Part shown: positions 17,613 to 26,361 of the stretch, in pieces
Numbering within the stretch: position 1 is the stretch's first letter
How the letters are laid out: each line of letters starts with the position of its first letter
NCBI GenBank assembly: GCA_020633825.1
Contig: JACKCV010000003.1
Location: forward strand, 124,001 to 188,000
Reading direction: 5' to 3'
Source: Fibrobacteria bacterium
GTDB taxonomy: Bacteria; Fibrobacterota; Fibrobacteria; UBA5070
DNA length: 64,000 nucleotides
Position numbers and translations under genes: made by a program
The notes under the pieces: model-generated
Told to the model about the DNA's origin: nothing
The model's database searches: none
The model's input: only the letters and a program-made list of their open reading frames with translations

Positions 17613-17642
17613 GACGATCCCTGCCTCATTGGGCAGGGAGGA

Positions 17643-19151
17643 TCACTTCACGCGGAACTCGATCCGACGATTCACCGCCCGCCCTTCGGCGGTGGAGTTG
17701 TCGGCCACCGGCTGGGAGGCACCGTAACCGACCGCGGTCAGCTGCTTGGGGCTGGCCCCGAGCTTGATCAGATAGGTGCGGACCGCCTCGGCGCGACTCT
17801 TGGAGAGGCGCAGATTGGAGGAGGACTTTCCGCGGTTGTCGGTGAAGCCCGCGATCTCGACATTGGCGGTGGGCGCCTTGGCCAATGCGGCCGCTGCACG
17901 TGCGAGGACCGGAGCGCTGGACGCGTCGATCCGGGAGGACCCGGACTTGAACACGATGCCGTCGAGAACGAGCTTGACGCCCTTCTCGATGACGATCAGG
18001 GTGCAACCGGTGGAATCGACCTTTTCGCCGACCTTGGTGCCGGGGCACTTGTCCTTGGCATCCTCGACGCCATCCTTGTCCGCATCCTTCAGGACCGGGC
18101 AACCCTTCGCGTCGACCTTGGTGCCGGCAGCGGTGTTCGGGCACTTGTCCAGGTGGTCCGCGACGCCATCCTTGTCGGCATCGACCGGGCAACCCGAGGC
18201 GTCGACCTTGACGCCCGCAGGAGTCTTGGGGCACTTGTCCAGATGGTCACCGACGCCATCCTTGTCGGCATCGACCGGGCAACCCGTCCCGTCCACACGC
18301 ACGCCGGCGGGGGTGGAGGCGCACTTGTCGAGGAAGTCCGCCACGCCGTCCTTGTCGGAATCCACCGGGCAACCGAGGGAATCGACCTTGACGTTTTCCG
18401 GGGTGGAGGCGCACTTGTCGAGGTAGTCCCCGACACCATCCTTGTCGGCGTCCAAGGGGCATCCCACGAGGTCGACCTTCACGCCCATCGGAGTGGCAGG
18501 GCACTTGTCGAGCTGGTCCGGGATCCGATCCTTGTCGGCATCCTTGCGAAGACCGATGCGCCAGGTCAGTCCGAGACCCACACGCTGGACGTCGTCGCGA
18601 TTCTCGAAGTAGGAATCCTTGTTGCGCGTCACCCCGTCGAGCCGATCGTATTCCTCCATGTGGAGGTATGTCTCGACCCAGACGAAGGCGGAGAGCTCCT
18701 TGGTGAACAGGTACTCGGCGCCCAACTCCACAGGCGCGTAGAAGTTCCAGTCGAGATCCTGGTTGGCCTTCTTGTTCACGGTGGAGGAACCGAAGGTGGT
18801 CGCGATGCCGGTGGAGAGGTAGGGGCGAAAGGCACCCGCACCGACCTTGGGCTGCAGCACCACATCCAGGCCTGCATGGCTGAACCAATCGGTCTCGTAC
18901 TTCACCCGATTCTGACCGTCGTTGCTCAAGTCGCCGTAACCCACGACCGCGCGGCCTCCGAGCCATTCCAGCGGATGGTAGCCGACCTGGAGGCGACCAT
19001 AGGGAGTTCCCTGGTCTCCGAAGGTCCCGTAGTAGCGCTGGGCACCGATGCCCGCTCCCAGGCCGAGAGTCCCCTTGAGTTCGGGGATCTCACTCGAAGC
19101 CGCGCTCGCAAGAGCCGCTCCAAAACACAACGTCGCGAGGATCGATTTCAT
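17643..19151 (-). CDS. OmpA-family outer-membrane protein with thrombospondin type 3 repeats
   Basis: 502 residues from ATG 19151, which has GGAGCG upstream. Signal peptide (MKSILATLCFGAALASA), then a beta-barrel domain to about residue 200, then six calcium-binding TSP3 repeats of about 30 residues (pattern DADKDGVxDxLDKCPxTP...GCP), then a C-terminal OmpA peptidoglycan-binding domain (VEIAGFTDNRGKSSSNLRLS, AVGYGASQPVADN). It should tie the outer membrane to peptidoglycan through a stiff calcium-dependent stalk. Monocistronic with its own terminator, as expected of an abundant protein. Confidence 0.92.
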   Translation of the reverse strand: MKSILATLCFGAALASAASSEIPELKGTLGLGAGIGAQRYYGTFGDQGTPYGRLQVGYHPLEWLGGRAVVGYGDLSNDGQNRVKYETDWFSHAGLDVVLQPKVGAGAFRPYLSTGIATTFGSSTVNKKANQDLDWNFYAPVELGAEYLFTKELSAFVWVETYLHMEEYDRLDGVTRNKDSYFENRDDVQRVGLGLTWRIGLRKDADKDRIPDQLDKCPATPMGVKVDLVGCPLDADKDGVGDYLDKCASTPENVKVDSLGCPVDSDKDGVADFLDKCASTPAGVRVDGTGCPVDADKDGVGDHLDKCPKTPAGVKVDASGCPVDADKDGVADHLDKCPNTAAGTKVDAKGCPVLKDADKDGVEDAKDKCPGTKVGEKVDSTGCTLIVIEKGVKLVLDGIVFKSGSSRIDASSAPVLARAAAALAKAPTANVEIAGFTDNRGKSSSNLRLSKSRAEAVRTYLIKLGASPKQLTAVGYGASQPVADNSTAEGRAVNRRIEFRVK

Positions 19152-19331
19152 TTTCGCTCCATGGGTATGGGTGGAATGAACCTTCAAATATGTTCTTCCT
19201 TGTCCACCGATTGCGGGGTTCGGACGAATCCGATCGTTGCAAAACTAACCACGTCCGCCTACGCACCGGATTTCGGCGATGAACGACACCCCCGGATGCG
19301 AGGCTTTGCGATGTATTTTCAACCATGTCAC

Positions 19332-19425
19332 GGACAGGGGGGCCCGCGCGGTGGGCTGAGACGACCGGAAAGCAGGTCGCCACCCTCAGACGACCGGATG
19401 CGGGTCATGCCGCCGTCGGGAGTCC
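19332..19425 (+). promoter_or_regulatory. TPP riboswitch controlling thiC
   Basis: The THI-box core is present in order: GGGCTGAGA (~19353), then CACCCTCAGACGACCGGATG and CGGGTCATGCCG, with P1 closed by GGAC (19332-19335) pairing GTCC (19422-19425). The downstream 60 bases hold a small hairpin GACGGA/TCCGTC just before the ribosome-binding site AGGAG, compatible with translational control. Thiamine diphosphate binding should switch thiC off. Confidence 0.9.
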
Positions 19426-19484
19426 GAACAGGGTCGCAAGCCCTCCAGTCCTGACGGAATCCGTCAAACCAGGAGCAACGACCC

Positions 19485-21383
19485 ATGTCCGACGACAGCA
19501 TCCGCCGCATCTACCGCGAAGGCACGCGCGGGATCCGTGTCCCCATGAAGGAGGTCTCCCTCCAGGACACGCGGGAAATGGACGGCACGATGCGCTCCAA
19601 CGCACCGGTCCTCCTCTACGACACGGCCGGCCCCTGGGGCGACCCGACCTATGACGGGACCGTGGAGACCGGACTCCCCGCCTTGAGGACGCCCTGGATC
19701 CTCGAGCGCGCCGACGTCGAGGTAGTGCCCGCCCGAGATCGCGCTCCTCGCGACGACGGCTACGCCACGGAGCAGGAACGCCAGGCGGCCCGCGATTCCG
19801 GCAAGCTGCACGAATTTCCCCGCGGAACCCGCAAGGTCCTGCGCGCCACGTCCGGCCAGGCGGTCACCCAGATCGCCTACGCACGCAAAGGGATCGTGAC
19901 TCCCGAGATGGAATTCGTCGCCCTGCGGGAGAACCAGGGACTGGAAGCCCTTTTCGAGAAGATGGGACCCGACGCCGCCCGAGACAGCCTTTTCTTCCAA
20001 CATCCCGGTCGTTCCTTCGGTGCCTCCATTCCCAAGCGGATCACCCCGGAATTCGTGCGCGACGAAGTCGCCCGCGGACGCGCCATCATCCCCTCCAACA
20101 TCAACCACCCGGAGGCCGAACCGATGGCCATCGGGCGGAACTTCCTGACCAAGATCAACGCCAACATCGGCAACTCGGCCATCTCCTCGGGAATCGAGGA
20201 GGAAGTCGAGAAGATGCGCTGGGCCACCCGGTGGGGTGCCGACACCGTCATGGACCTGTCGACCGGCAAGCACATCCACGCCACCCGCGAATGGATCCTC
20301 CGCAACAGCCCGGTTCCCATCGGAACGGTCCCCATCTACCAAGCCCTGGAGAAGGTGGGAGGGAAGGCCGAGGAGCTCACCTGGGAACTGTACCGGGACA
20401 CCCTGATCGAGCAATGCGAACAAGGCGTCGATTATTTCACCATCCATGCGGGAGTGCTGCTTCGGTACATCCCCTTGACCGCACGCCGCATGACCGGAAT
20501 CGTGAGCCGCGGCGGAAGCATCCTGGCCAAGTGGTGCCTGGCCCATCACCAGGAGAACTTCCTCTACACCCATTTCCGGGAAACCTGCGAGATCCTGCGG
20601 GCCTACGACGTCTCGTTCTCCCTGGGAGACGGATTGCGTCCGGGATCCAACGCCGACGCCAACGACGCCGCCCAGTTCGGCGAACTGGAAACGCTCGGAG
20701 AACTCACGAAGATCGCCTGGGAGATGGACTGCCAGGTCATGATCGAGGGTCCTGGGCACGTTCCCATGCATCTGGTCAAGGAGAACATGGATCGGCAACT
20801 CGAGGTCTGCGGAGAAGCGCCCTTCTACACCCTCGGGCCCCTCGTCACCGACATCGCCCCCGGCTACGACCACATCACCTCCGGGATCGGCGCGGCGATG
20901 ATCGGCTGGTTCGGATGCGCGATGCTCTGCTACGTCACTCCCAAGGAACACCTGGGACTTCCCAACAAGGAGGATGTGCGGGTCGGTGTGGTCACCTACA
21001 AGCTCGCCGCGCATGCCGGCGACCTCGCCAAGGGCCACCCCGGTGCCCAGTATCGCGACAACGCCCTCTCCAAGGCGCGGTTCGAATTCCGATGGCGGGA
21101 CCAGTTCAATCTCGGCCTCGACCCGGAACGAGCCCGGGAATACCACGACGAGACCCTTCCAGCCGAAGGAGCCAAGCTCGCCCACTTCTGCTCCATGTGC
21201 GGACCCCATTTCTGCTCGATGCGCATTTCCGAGGACGTCCGGAAATTCGCCGCGGAGAAGGGGATCGCCGAAGAAGAGGCCGTGGTCGAAGGCATGAAGG
21301 AGATGAGCGCCTCCTTCGTCCGCACGGGAGCGGAAGTCTATCTGGGGGACGGCCCCGAGTTGGATCATCGCTCCCTGACCTGA
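19485..21383 (+). CDS. thiC: Phosphomethylpyrimidine synthase
   Basis: 632 residues, the long bacterial form with the N-terminal extension. The radical-SAM cluster motif CSMCGPHFC (CxxCxxxxC) is at the C-terminus, with ELTKIAWEMDCQVMIEGPGHVP and TDIAPGYDHITSGIGAAM as expected. Converts aminoimidazole ribotide to HMP phosphate for thiamine. Preceded by a TPP riboswitch and AGGAG ten bases before ATG. No other thi synthesis gene is in the window, but dxs and an NMT1/THI5-type transporter are. Confidence 0.97.
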   Translation: MSDDSIRRIYREGTRGIRVPMKEVSLQDTREMDGTMRSNAPVLLYDTAGPWGDPTYDGTVETGLPALRTPWILERADVEVVPARDRAPRDDGYATEQERQAARDSGKLHEFPRGTRKVLRATSGQAVTQIAYARKGIVTPEMEFVALRENQGLEALFEKMGPDAARDSLFFQHPGRSFGASIPKRITPEFVRDEVARGRAIIPSNINHPEAEPMAIGRNFLTKINANIGNSAISSGIEEEVEKMRWATRWGADTVMDLSTGKHIHATREWILRNSPVPIGTVPIYQALEKVGGKAEELTWELYRDTLIEQCEQGVDYFTIHAGVLLRYIPLTARRMTGIVSRGGSILAKWCLAHHQENFLYTHFRETCEILRAYDVSFSLGDGLRPGSNADANDAAQFGELETLGELTKIAWEMDCQVMIEGPGHVPMHLVKENMDRQLEVCGEAPFYTLGPLVTDIAPGYDHITSGIGAAMIGWFGCAMLCYVTPKEHLGLPNKEDVRVGVVTYKLAAHAGDLAKGHPGAQYRDNALSKARFEFRWRDQFNLGLDPERAREYHDETLPAEGAKLAHFCSMCGPHFCSMRISEDVRKFAAEKGIAEEEAVVEGMKEMSASFVRTGAEVYLGDGPELDHRSLT

Positions 21384-21420
21384 ACCCATCCCGGCGGGTG
21401 GCATCCCAAAACAGTATCCT

Positions 21421-22908
21421 ATGGGGATGTCGCCCTCCACGAACGGATCCGATCCCCCTCCCTCCTCCGAGAGGGAGGGGCGCTTCGAGGCTTCTCCAAC
21501 CCGACTCGGTCGGGACCAGGAACGCCTCCAGGACACCCTTACAGCCGACATCTACCGGCTGATCATCCCGATCGCATTCGTTTCCATCGTGGCCGGAGCG
21601 ATCCGGGATTGGCCCGACGGGCCACTCTGGACGTTGGGGATTCGCCTGGGTCTGCTGGTCGGATTGATGTGCATGCATTGGGCACGAAGGAGGATCCCGT
21701 TCCTCATCCGCGCGACCATTCTGATCGGACTGGTCCAGTTCGCCGGACTGCTGAACTTGGTGTTCATCGGGGCCTACACCCCCAGCGCCCTCCTCCTGCC
21801 TTCCTCGGTCCTCCTTGCCTGGCTCTTCCTGGGGAACCGATGGGCCATGATCTATTCGATCTCGAGCGGTCTGATCATCGCGATCTCCGCGGTTTACCAC
21901 CTGTCCGGGCAGGTGAAGACCTCGGTATCGATCAATTCCATGCCCTCCACCTGGATCGCCCTGACCATCGCCTTGTCGATGTTCCTGGTCCTGATCCTCC
22001 TGCCTCTGAACCGGATCCTGACCGCATTGCACGCGCGCGAGGCGGAATTGCGCCGGGAAATCGGAGAACGCGTCCTCGCCGAGCAGTCCCTGCAGCTCCT
22101 GAACACGCAGCTCGAGGAACGGGTGGCGGAGCGAACCGAGAAGCTGGAGAAGTCTCGCCGCAGCCTCCAGGCATTCTCCTATGCGGTTTCCCACGACCTG
22201 CGGACGCCTTTGCGCGCCATCCACGGATTCACCAAGGTCGTGCTGGAAGAGGACGAAAAGCGTCTCTCCGAGGAAGGGCGGTCCGCGATCGATCGGATCC
22301 TGGCGGGCTCTCGGAGGATGGACATCCTGATCGACGCCTTGCTCGGGCTCTCCCGCATCGACACCACGAAACCGGACCTCGTCGAGGTGGACATGGATGC
22401 CCTCGCCCGGGAGGTCCGGGACGAACTCGTGCAAGCCGAGGCCGATCGCACGGAATCCCCCGTGGAGTGGGTCCTCCATCCACTCCCTCCCTGCCGGACG
22501 GACGCCGCGCTGGTCCGTCAAGTCTGGGCGAACCTCCTCTCCAACGCTTCCAAGTTCGCCCGTCTCGGTCCCGCTCCCAGAGTCGAATGGGGTGCGGAGG
22601 AGATCGAGGGGCATACGTGGTACTACGTGAAGGACAATGGCCCCGGATTCGAGATGTCCCAGGCCCGGAAGCTGTTCCAGATGTTCACTCGGTTGCAGGA
22701 CTCCTCCGCCGAAGGGCTGGGAATCGGGCTGGCGACGGTCCATCGGATCCTGGAGAAACTCGAAGGGGACATCGATGTGCGTTCCATCCGGGGAATCGAA
22801 ACGGTCTTCCGATTCCGCCCGACGTCCCTCCCCTCCTCCCGGCAACAGTCATCGGTCCCGGATCCCGACGGGCCGTCCTCGAGCCGCACGACTCCCCATG
22901 AAGCCTGA
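21421..22908 (+). CDS. Membrane histidine kinase
   Basis: About 495 residues; a second ATG two codons in is possible. Six membrane segments (residues ~45-205), a coiled coil ending in LEERVAERTEKLEKS, the phospho-acceptor FSYAVSHDLRTPLRAIHGF of the phytochrome-like class, and an ATPase domain (NLLSNASKFA, DNGPGFEM, GLGIGLATV). No receiver and no adjacent response regulator. It starts 37 bp after thiC and overlaps the gluconokinase gene by 11 bp, so the three genes may share a transcript. Confidence 0.85.
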   Translation: MGMSPSTNGSDPPPSSEREGRFEASPTRLGRDQERLQDTLTADIYRLIIPIAFVSIVAGAIRDWPDGPLWTLGIRLGLLVGLMCMHWARRRIPFLIRATILIGLVQFAGLLNLVFIGAYTPSALLLPSSVLLAWLFLGNRWAMIYSISSGLIIAISAVYHLSGQVKTSVSINSMPSTWIALTIALSMFLVLILLPLNRILTALHAREAELRREIGERVLAEQSLQLLNTQLEERVAERTEKLEKSRRSLQAFSYAVSHDLRTPLRAIHGFTKVVLEEDEKRLSEEGRSAIDRILAGSRRMDILIDALLGLSRIDTTKPDLVEVDMDALAREVRDELVQAEADRTESPVEWVLHPLPPCRTDAALVRQVWANLLSNASKFARLGPAPRVEWGAEEIEGHTWYYVKDNGPGFEMSQARKLFQMFTRLQDSSAEGLGIGLATVHRILEKLEGDIDVRSIRGIETVFRFRPTSLPSSRQQSSVPDPDGPSSSRTTPHEA

Positions 22909-23449
22909 CCCTTCCACGCAAGCCTCCCTGTGCATCATCGTCATGGGAGTCGCCGGTAGCGGAAAGACGACATTGGCTCGCGAAGTCGCCCGTGCATTGG
23001 ACGCGGCATTCCTGGATGCCGACGATTTCCACCCCCCGGCCAACATCGAAAAGATCACCCGAGGGATCGGACTTGACGATCAAGATCGTCTTCCCTGGCT
23101 GGAATCGATCTCGCGAACGATCGCCGCGCGGAGAAACGCCGCCCGCCCGGTGGTTCTCGCCTGTTCGGCCTTGAAAGAGTCCTATAGAAAGATCCTCGCC
23201 GGGGAAGGGAAGCCCACCTGGGTCTTCCTCGACATCCCTCGGTCTTCCGCAGCGGCGAGACTCGCAGCCCGCTCCGGGCACTTCGCCGGGGCGGCTCTCG
23301 TCGAAAGCCAATTCGCCGACCTCCAGGAGCCGCGGGACGCCCTGCGACTCGACGCCCATCTTCCCGTGGAGTCACTGACCGCGACCGTTCTGGAGCATCT
23401 CCGGAATACGTCGGCGCAGGAAATCGCCTCGCCCTCCGTCGAGGGATGA
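22898..23449 (+). CDS. gntK: Gluconokinase
   Basis: 183 residues with P-loop GVAGSGKTT, DADDFHPPANIEKI and GIGLDDQDRLPWL, the substrate-side motifs of GntK/IdnK, and CSALKESYRKIL. Phosphorylates gluconate to 6-phosphogluconate. The start lies within the end of the histidine kinase gene (11-bp overlap), so expression is coupled to it. No gluconate transporter is nearby. Confidence 0.9.
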   Translation: MKPDPSTQASLCIIVMGVAGSGKTTLAREVARALDAAFLDADDFHPPANIEKITRGIGLDDQDRLPWLESISRTIAARRNAARPVVLACSALKESYRKILAGEGKPTWVFLDIPRSSAAARLAARSGHFAGAALVESQFADLQEPRDALRLDAHLPVESLTATVLEHLRNTSAQEIASPSVEG

Positions 23450-23500
23450 ACCTCCGCGCGGAGAGAGGAACCGGCGAAGGTTCCCGAGAAGACCCGATCG

Positions 23501-24061
23501 TCAAAAGCCGAGGCGAAAGAACACCCCTTCCGGGTGGACCTTGATCTCCTTGAGGGCCAACCGCGCCATCTGCTCCCCGAATTTCTCCTGGTCCAGTTCA
23601 TAGACCTTGTACCGCTGGATCGCGACCTCGAGGATCTTCGTCACCACCACCGAGACGGCTCCTTCCACGTTGGAGGACATCCCCGGAATCTCGAGTTTCC
23701 GCAGCTTGAGCTGGGAGACGTAGATGGCCCCTTCCGAAGGTTCGTAGACGGGAACCGTCGAGACGGTGGCCGTCCCCGTCCATTTCCCGAAGGGGATCCT
23801 CACCTTCACCGGGACGGACAGACCGATGGCGTTTTCCTCGGGCCACAACCTCAGCGCCGCCTGGCTGACGGAAACCGTCGCCACCCCTCCGGCTTCCCTC
23901 TCGATGGGAAAACCCGCCCGCCGATCCAGCTCCGTCTGGATCTGGGAAGAGGAGAGCTCGAACCCGAACCCGTCCTTTCCCACCTTGAAACCATGGCATC
24001 CCCCCAGAAGGAGAGTGAGGCCAACCAAACCAACCAGATTCGAGAAGGGAACGGCTCGCAT
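23501..24061 (-). CDS. DUF1439-like lipoprotein
   Basis: 186 residues with a type II signal peptide and lipobox LLLGGC (Cys near residue 23). The rest resembles the DUF1439/YceB group of outer-membrane lipoproteins: SSSQIQTELDRRAGFP near the mature N-terminus, then beta-strands, then LEVAIQRYKVYELD. Function of the family is unknown; the fold is thought to bind lipids. Convergent with gntK, separated by 51 bp. Confidence 0.65.
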   Translation of the reverse strand: MRAVPFSNLVGLVGLTLLLGGCHGFKVGKDGFGFELSSSQIQTELDRRAGFPIEREAGGVATVSVSQAALRLWPEENAIGLSVPVKVRIPFGKWTGTATVSTVPVYEPSEGAIYVSQLKLRKLEIPGMSSNVEGAVSVVVTKILEVAIQRYKVYELDQEKFGEQMARLALKEIKVHPEGVFFRLGF

Positions 24062-24489
24062 GCGGACTCCATCGTTGAAAGGGGGATCCCAGGAAGGATA
24101 ATCCGCCGGCGTCCATGCCATCCCGGAAAAGACCACCGTCGTCCTCGGCTCCGCCTGGAAGGAACTCTCCATTCCCTCAAAGGGCCCATCGGGGAAACCG
24201 AGGATACGATTCTGCCCATCCAGCCGCTGCGCATTCCCCATTTCCGGGATCTGCCCAAGGGGAGGGACTCGGGGGAAGCCGGTCCCCGGTATTCTTCGGA
24301 AATTCGATCGCAGGCTCAACCCACCCGGTCTTCGACGTAGGGTGCCGAGGGGATTGAGGGCCCGTGAGAGGCGTTCCCGCGAGCTTCGGGCAGCACCTTC
24401 CGCTTTTTGAAGCAGAATCCGTCCTCGCCGAGGAGATCGTCCGCAGGGAGGAATGTCGCGTTCCCGACATCGAGGTGCCAAGAAAAGCG
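24062..24489. other. Intergenic stretch, no gene seen
   Basis: About 430 bp between the lipoprotein start and the tRNA-Leu terminator. Open frames exist on both strands only because of high GC; none has a ribosome-binding site plus recognisable protein. The promoter of the lipoprotein gene must lie here but no convincing -35/-10 pair was found. Confidence 0.5.
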
Positions 24490-24519
24490 AAGGCCCCAAG
24501 ACTTTCGCCTTGGGGCCTT
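24490..24519 (-). terminator. Intrinsic terminator after tRNA-Leu
   Basis: AAGGCCCCAAG (24490-24500) pairs perfectly with 24509-24519 around an eight-base loop and is followed on the minus strand by CGCTTTTCTTGG. It ends the secG-tRNA-Leu transcript. Confidence 0.8.
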
Positions 24520-24525
24520 GCTTCA

Positions 24526-24608
24526 TGCGGTCGGGGAGATTTGAACTCCCACGAGGAACCCTCACTACCACCTCAAAGTAGCGCGTCTACCAATTCCGCC
24601 ACGACCGC
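24526..24608 (-). tRNA. tRNA-Leu, anticodon GAG
   Basis: An 83-base tRNA with acceptor stem GCGGTCG/CGACCGC, a long variable arm (class II), anticodon loop TTGAGGT giving GAG, and T-arm with GTTCAAATC. The CCA end is not encoded. It starts 17 bp after the secG stop, the arrangement also found in E. coli (secG followed by a tRNA-Leu gene), so it is processed from the secG transcript. Confidence 0.95.
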
Positions 24609-24625
24609 GTGGACTTGTGACTCCC

Positions 24626-25036
24626 TTACGGAGCCGCTGGCGTCTGAGGGACGCCAGGAACAGGCGAGACGGGCACACCGGGAATCCCGGCAGGAGCCTG
24701 GGGCCCTTCCGGAGCTCCCATCTCGCGCAAAACCTTTGCCGCTCCATCTTCCTGCAGCGCCTGCTGGACGGCAGACCCCGTTTCGCGACCGAAGTGGGCC
24801 CGCGAGACGATGAGGTTAATGGAGAAGATGACCACGAACAACCCGACGGCCCACCACTTGGTCAACTTGGAGACGAACGTCGCCGCGCCAGCCGAGGAGA
24901 AGGCCTGGGAAGACCCAGCACCACCGAAAGCGGACGAGAGGCCGCCCGCCTTGTCGTTCTGCACGAGCACGAGGAGGATCAGGCCGAAGCACCCGATGAC
25001 GTGCAGAAGAATGAGTAACCAGAATACGAAGCTCAT
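24626..25036 (-). CDS. secG: Preprotein translocase subunit SecG
   Basis: 136 residues from ATG 25036. Two membrane helices (FVFWLLILLHVIGCFGLILLVL and WWAVGLFVVIFSINLIVS) flank the conserved loop QNDKAGGLSSAFGG, followed by a Pro/Ala/Gly-rich tail. SecG assists SecYE in export. In many bacteria the order is tpiA-secG-tRNA-Leu; here tpiA is 1.3 kb upstream, separated by a plus-strand lipoprotein gene and a repeat array. Confidence 0.93.
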   Translation of the reverse strand: MSFVFWLLILLHVIGCFGLILLVLVQNDKAGGLSSAFGGAGSSQAFSSAGAATFVSKLTKWWAVGLFVVIFSINLIVSRAHFGRETGSAVQQALQEDGAAKVLREMGAPEGPQAPAGIPGVPVSPVPGVPQTPAAP

Positions 25037-25159
25037 GGGAAGAGCAAAGGTAGGGGATCCACCGTTCCTTTGCAAGGGTTCGGAGAGCAATTTCCCGGAA
25101 CCAAGTTCGGATTATTTTCGAGATCCCTTCCATTCCTCTCCCACACTGGAGATCCAACC

Positions 25160-25528
25160 ATGCGCCCCTTCTCTCTCCTGCTGCTCGCCGTCGCCCCTGC
25201 CGCCCTCCTCACCGCCTGCGGCGGTTCCGCTCGTTCTCAGCATCCGATGGACCATTCGACCGTACACGATGAGATCATCGCCCAAGATCGACGCATATCG
25301 GACCTCGAGACGGAATTGCGCCTCCAACGAGCCCGCCTGGACAGCACCCCCGGGGACACCGCCACTTTACAGAAAATCGACCACATCCTCTCTGAAATCG
25401 ACATCGCCGAATCCGTTCGCGAAGACGCCAAGCGTAGCGCCGACGAGCAAGCCCGCGAAGACTACGACCGCCAGAAGCAACTCCTCAACCTCGACGAAGA
25501 CCCCGATCGCTTTCCCCCCAAGCGCTGA
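25160..25528 (+). CDS. Small lipoprotein with coiled coil
   Basis: 122 residues from ATG 25160 with GGAGA upstream. Lipobox LLTACG places the lipidated Cys near residue 18. The mature part is short, charged and helical (HDEIIAQDRRISDLETELRL and RKDAKRSA-like stretches), so a periplasmic coiled coil anchored in a membrane is likely. No family recognised. It is the only plus-strand gene inside the tpiA-secG-tRNA-Leu neighbourhood and directly borders the repeat array. Confidence 0.7.
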   Translation: MRPFSLLLLAVAPAALLTACGGSARSQHPMDHSTVHDEIIAQDRRISDLETELRLQRARLDSTPGDTATLQKIDHILSEIDIAESVREDAKRSADEQAREDYDRQKQLLNLDEDPDRFPPKR

Positions 25529-25544
25529 CGCCCCGTTCCCGCCC

Positions 25545-26265
25545 CGCCATCCCCTACCGCCGAGCGCCGCGCCCACAGGCGAGGGGCCAAAGGCCCCAAG
25601 GCCCGCGCACCCACCTCAAACGAAAAGGAGCCCAGCAACCGCCAAGCTCCATCCTTGCGAAAAGCAATCGCTCCCGAAATCGCCCCACCGCCGAGCGCCG
25701 AGCGCCGCGCCCACAGGCGAGGGCCAAAGGCCCCAAGGCCCGCGCACCCACCTCAAACGAAAAGGGCCCGGCAACCGCCAGGCTCCATCCTGCGAAAACA
25801 ATCGCTCCCGAAATCGCCCCACCGCCGAGCGCCGCGCCCACAGGCGAGGGGCCAAAGGCCCAAGGCCGCGCACCCGCCTCAAACGAAAGAGCCCGGCAAC
25901 CGCCAGGCTCCATCCTTGCGACAAGCAATCGCTTTCCACAATCCCTCACCGCCGACCGCCCTGATCAGGCGAGGGCCAAAGGCCCCAATGCCCGCGCACC
26001 ACCTCAAACGAAAAGGAGCCCAGCAACAGCCAAGCTCCATCCCTGCGACGAGCAATCGCTTTCGCAATCCCGCCACCGCCGACCGCCCCGATCAGGCGAG
26101 GGGCCAAAGGCCCCAATGCCCGCGCACCCACCTCAAACGTAAAGGAGCCCGGCAACCGCCAAGCTCCTTCCTTGCGACAAGCAATCGCTTTCGCAATCCC
26201 CTACCGCCGAGTGCCGCGCCCACAGGCGAGGGGCCAAAGGCCCCAATGCCCGCGCACCCACCTGA
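25545..26265. repeat. Tandem array of ~130-bp units, about 5.5 copies
   Basis: The landmark CAGGCGAGG recurs at 25576, 25714, 25841, 25966, 26093 and 26223, giving periods of 138, 127, 125, 127 and 130 bp. Each unit holds the small hairpin GGGGCC-AAA-GGCCCC (with point changes), then CCGCGCACCCACCTCAAACG, a run like AAGGAGCCC, and GCAATCGCT. Units differ by indels not divisible by three, so no frame is kept across them and the open frames here are not genes. The last unit breaks off inside the CACCT and joins the element at 26270-26360. Confidence 0.9.
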
Positions 26266-26269
26266 GCGA

Positions 26270-26360
26270 GCGAGCGGGATGCAGACGACTCGACAGGCCC
26301 CCGAAGGCGTATCCAGATACGTCGAGGGGGCCAGGAGGGGAGTATGCGCCCGCGCAGCCG
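26270..26360 (-). repeat. Conserved ~92-bp element, copy A, directly after the tpiA stop
   Basis: Near-identical to 35293-35385 after pgk: the outer 20 and 24 bases are the same in both copies (GCGAGCGGGATGCAGACGAC and AGTATGCGCCCGCGCAGCCG included). In the centre GGCGTATC (26306-26313) faces GATACGTC (26316-26323), flanked by CCCCC and GGGGG arms, a long interrupted hairpin. It begins one base after the tpiA stop codon, so it is transcribed as the tpiA 3'UTR. Confidence 0.85.
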
Positions 26361-26361
26361 C

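Noticed and set aside
24177..24470. 97-codon minus-strand open frame between the lipoprotein gene and tRNA-Leu
   Set aside because: No ribosome-binding site, Arg/Ser/Pro-rich composition and no domain; typical GC-driven frame.
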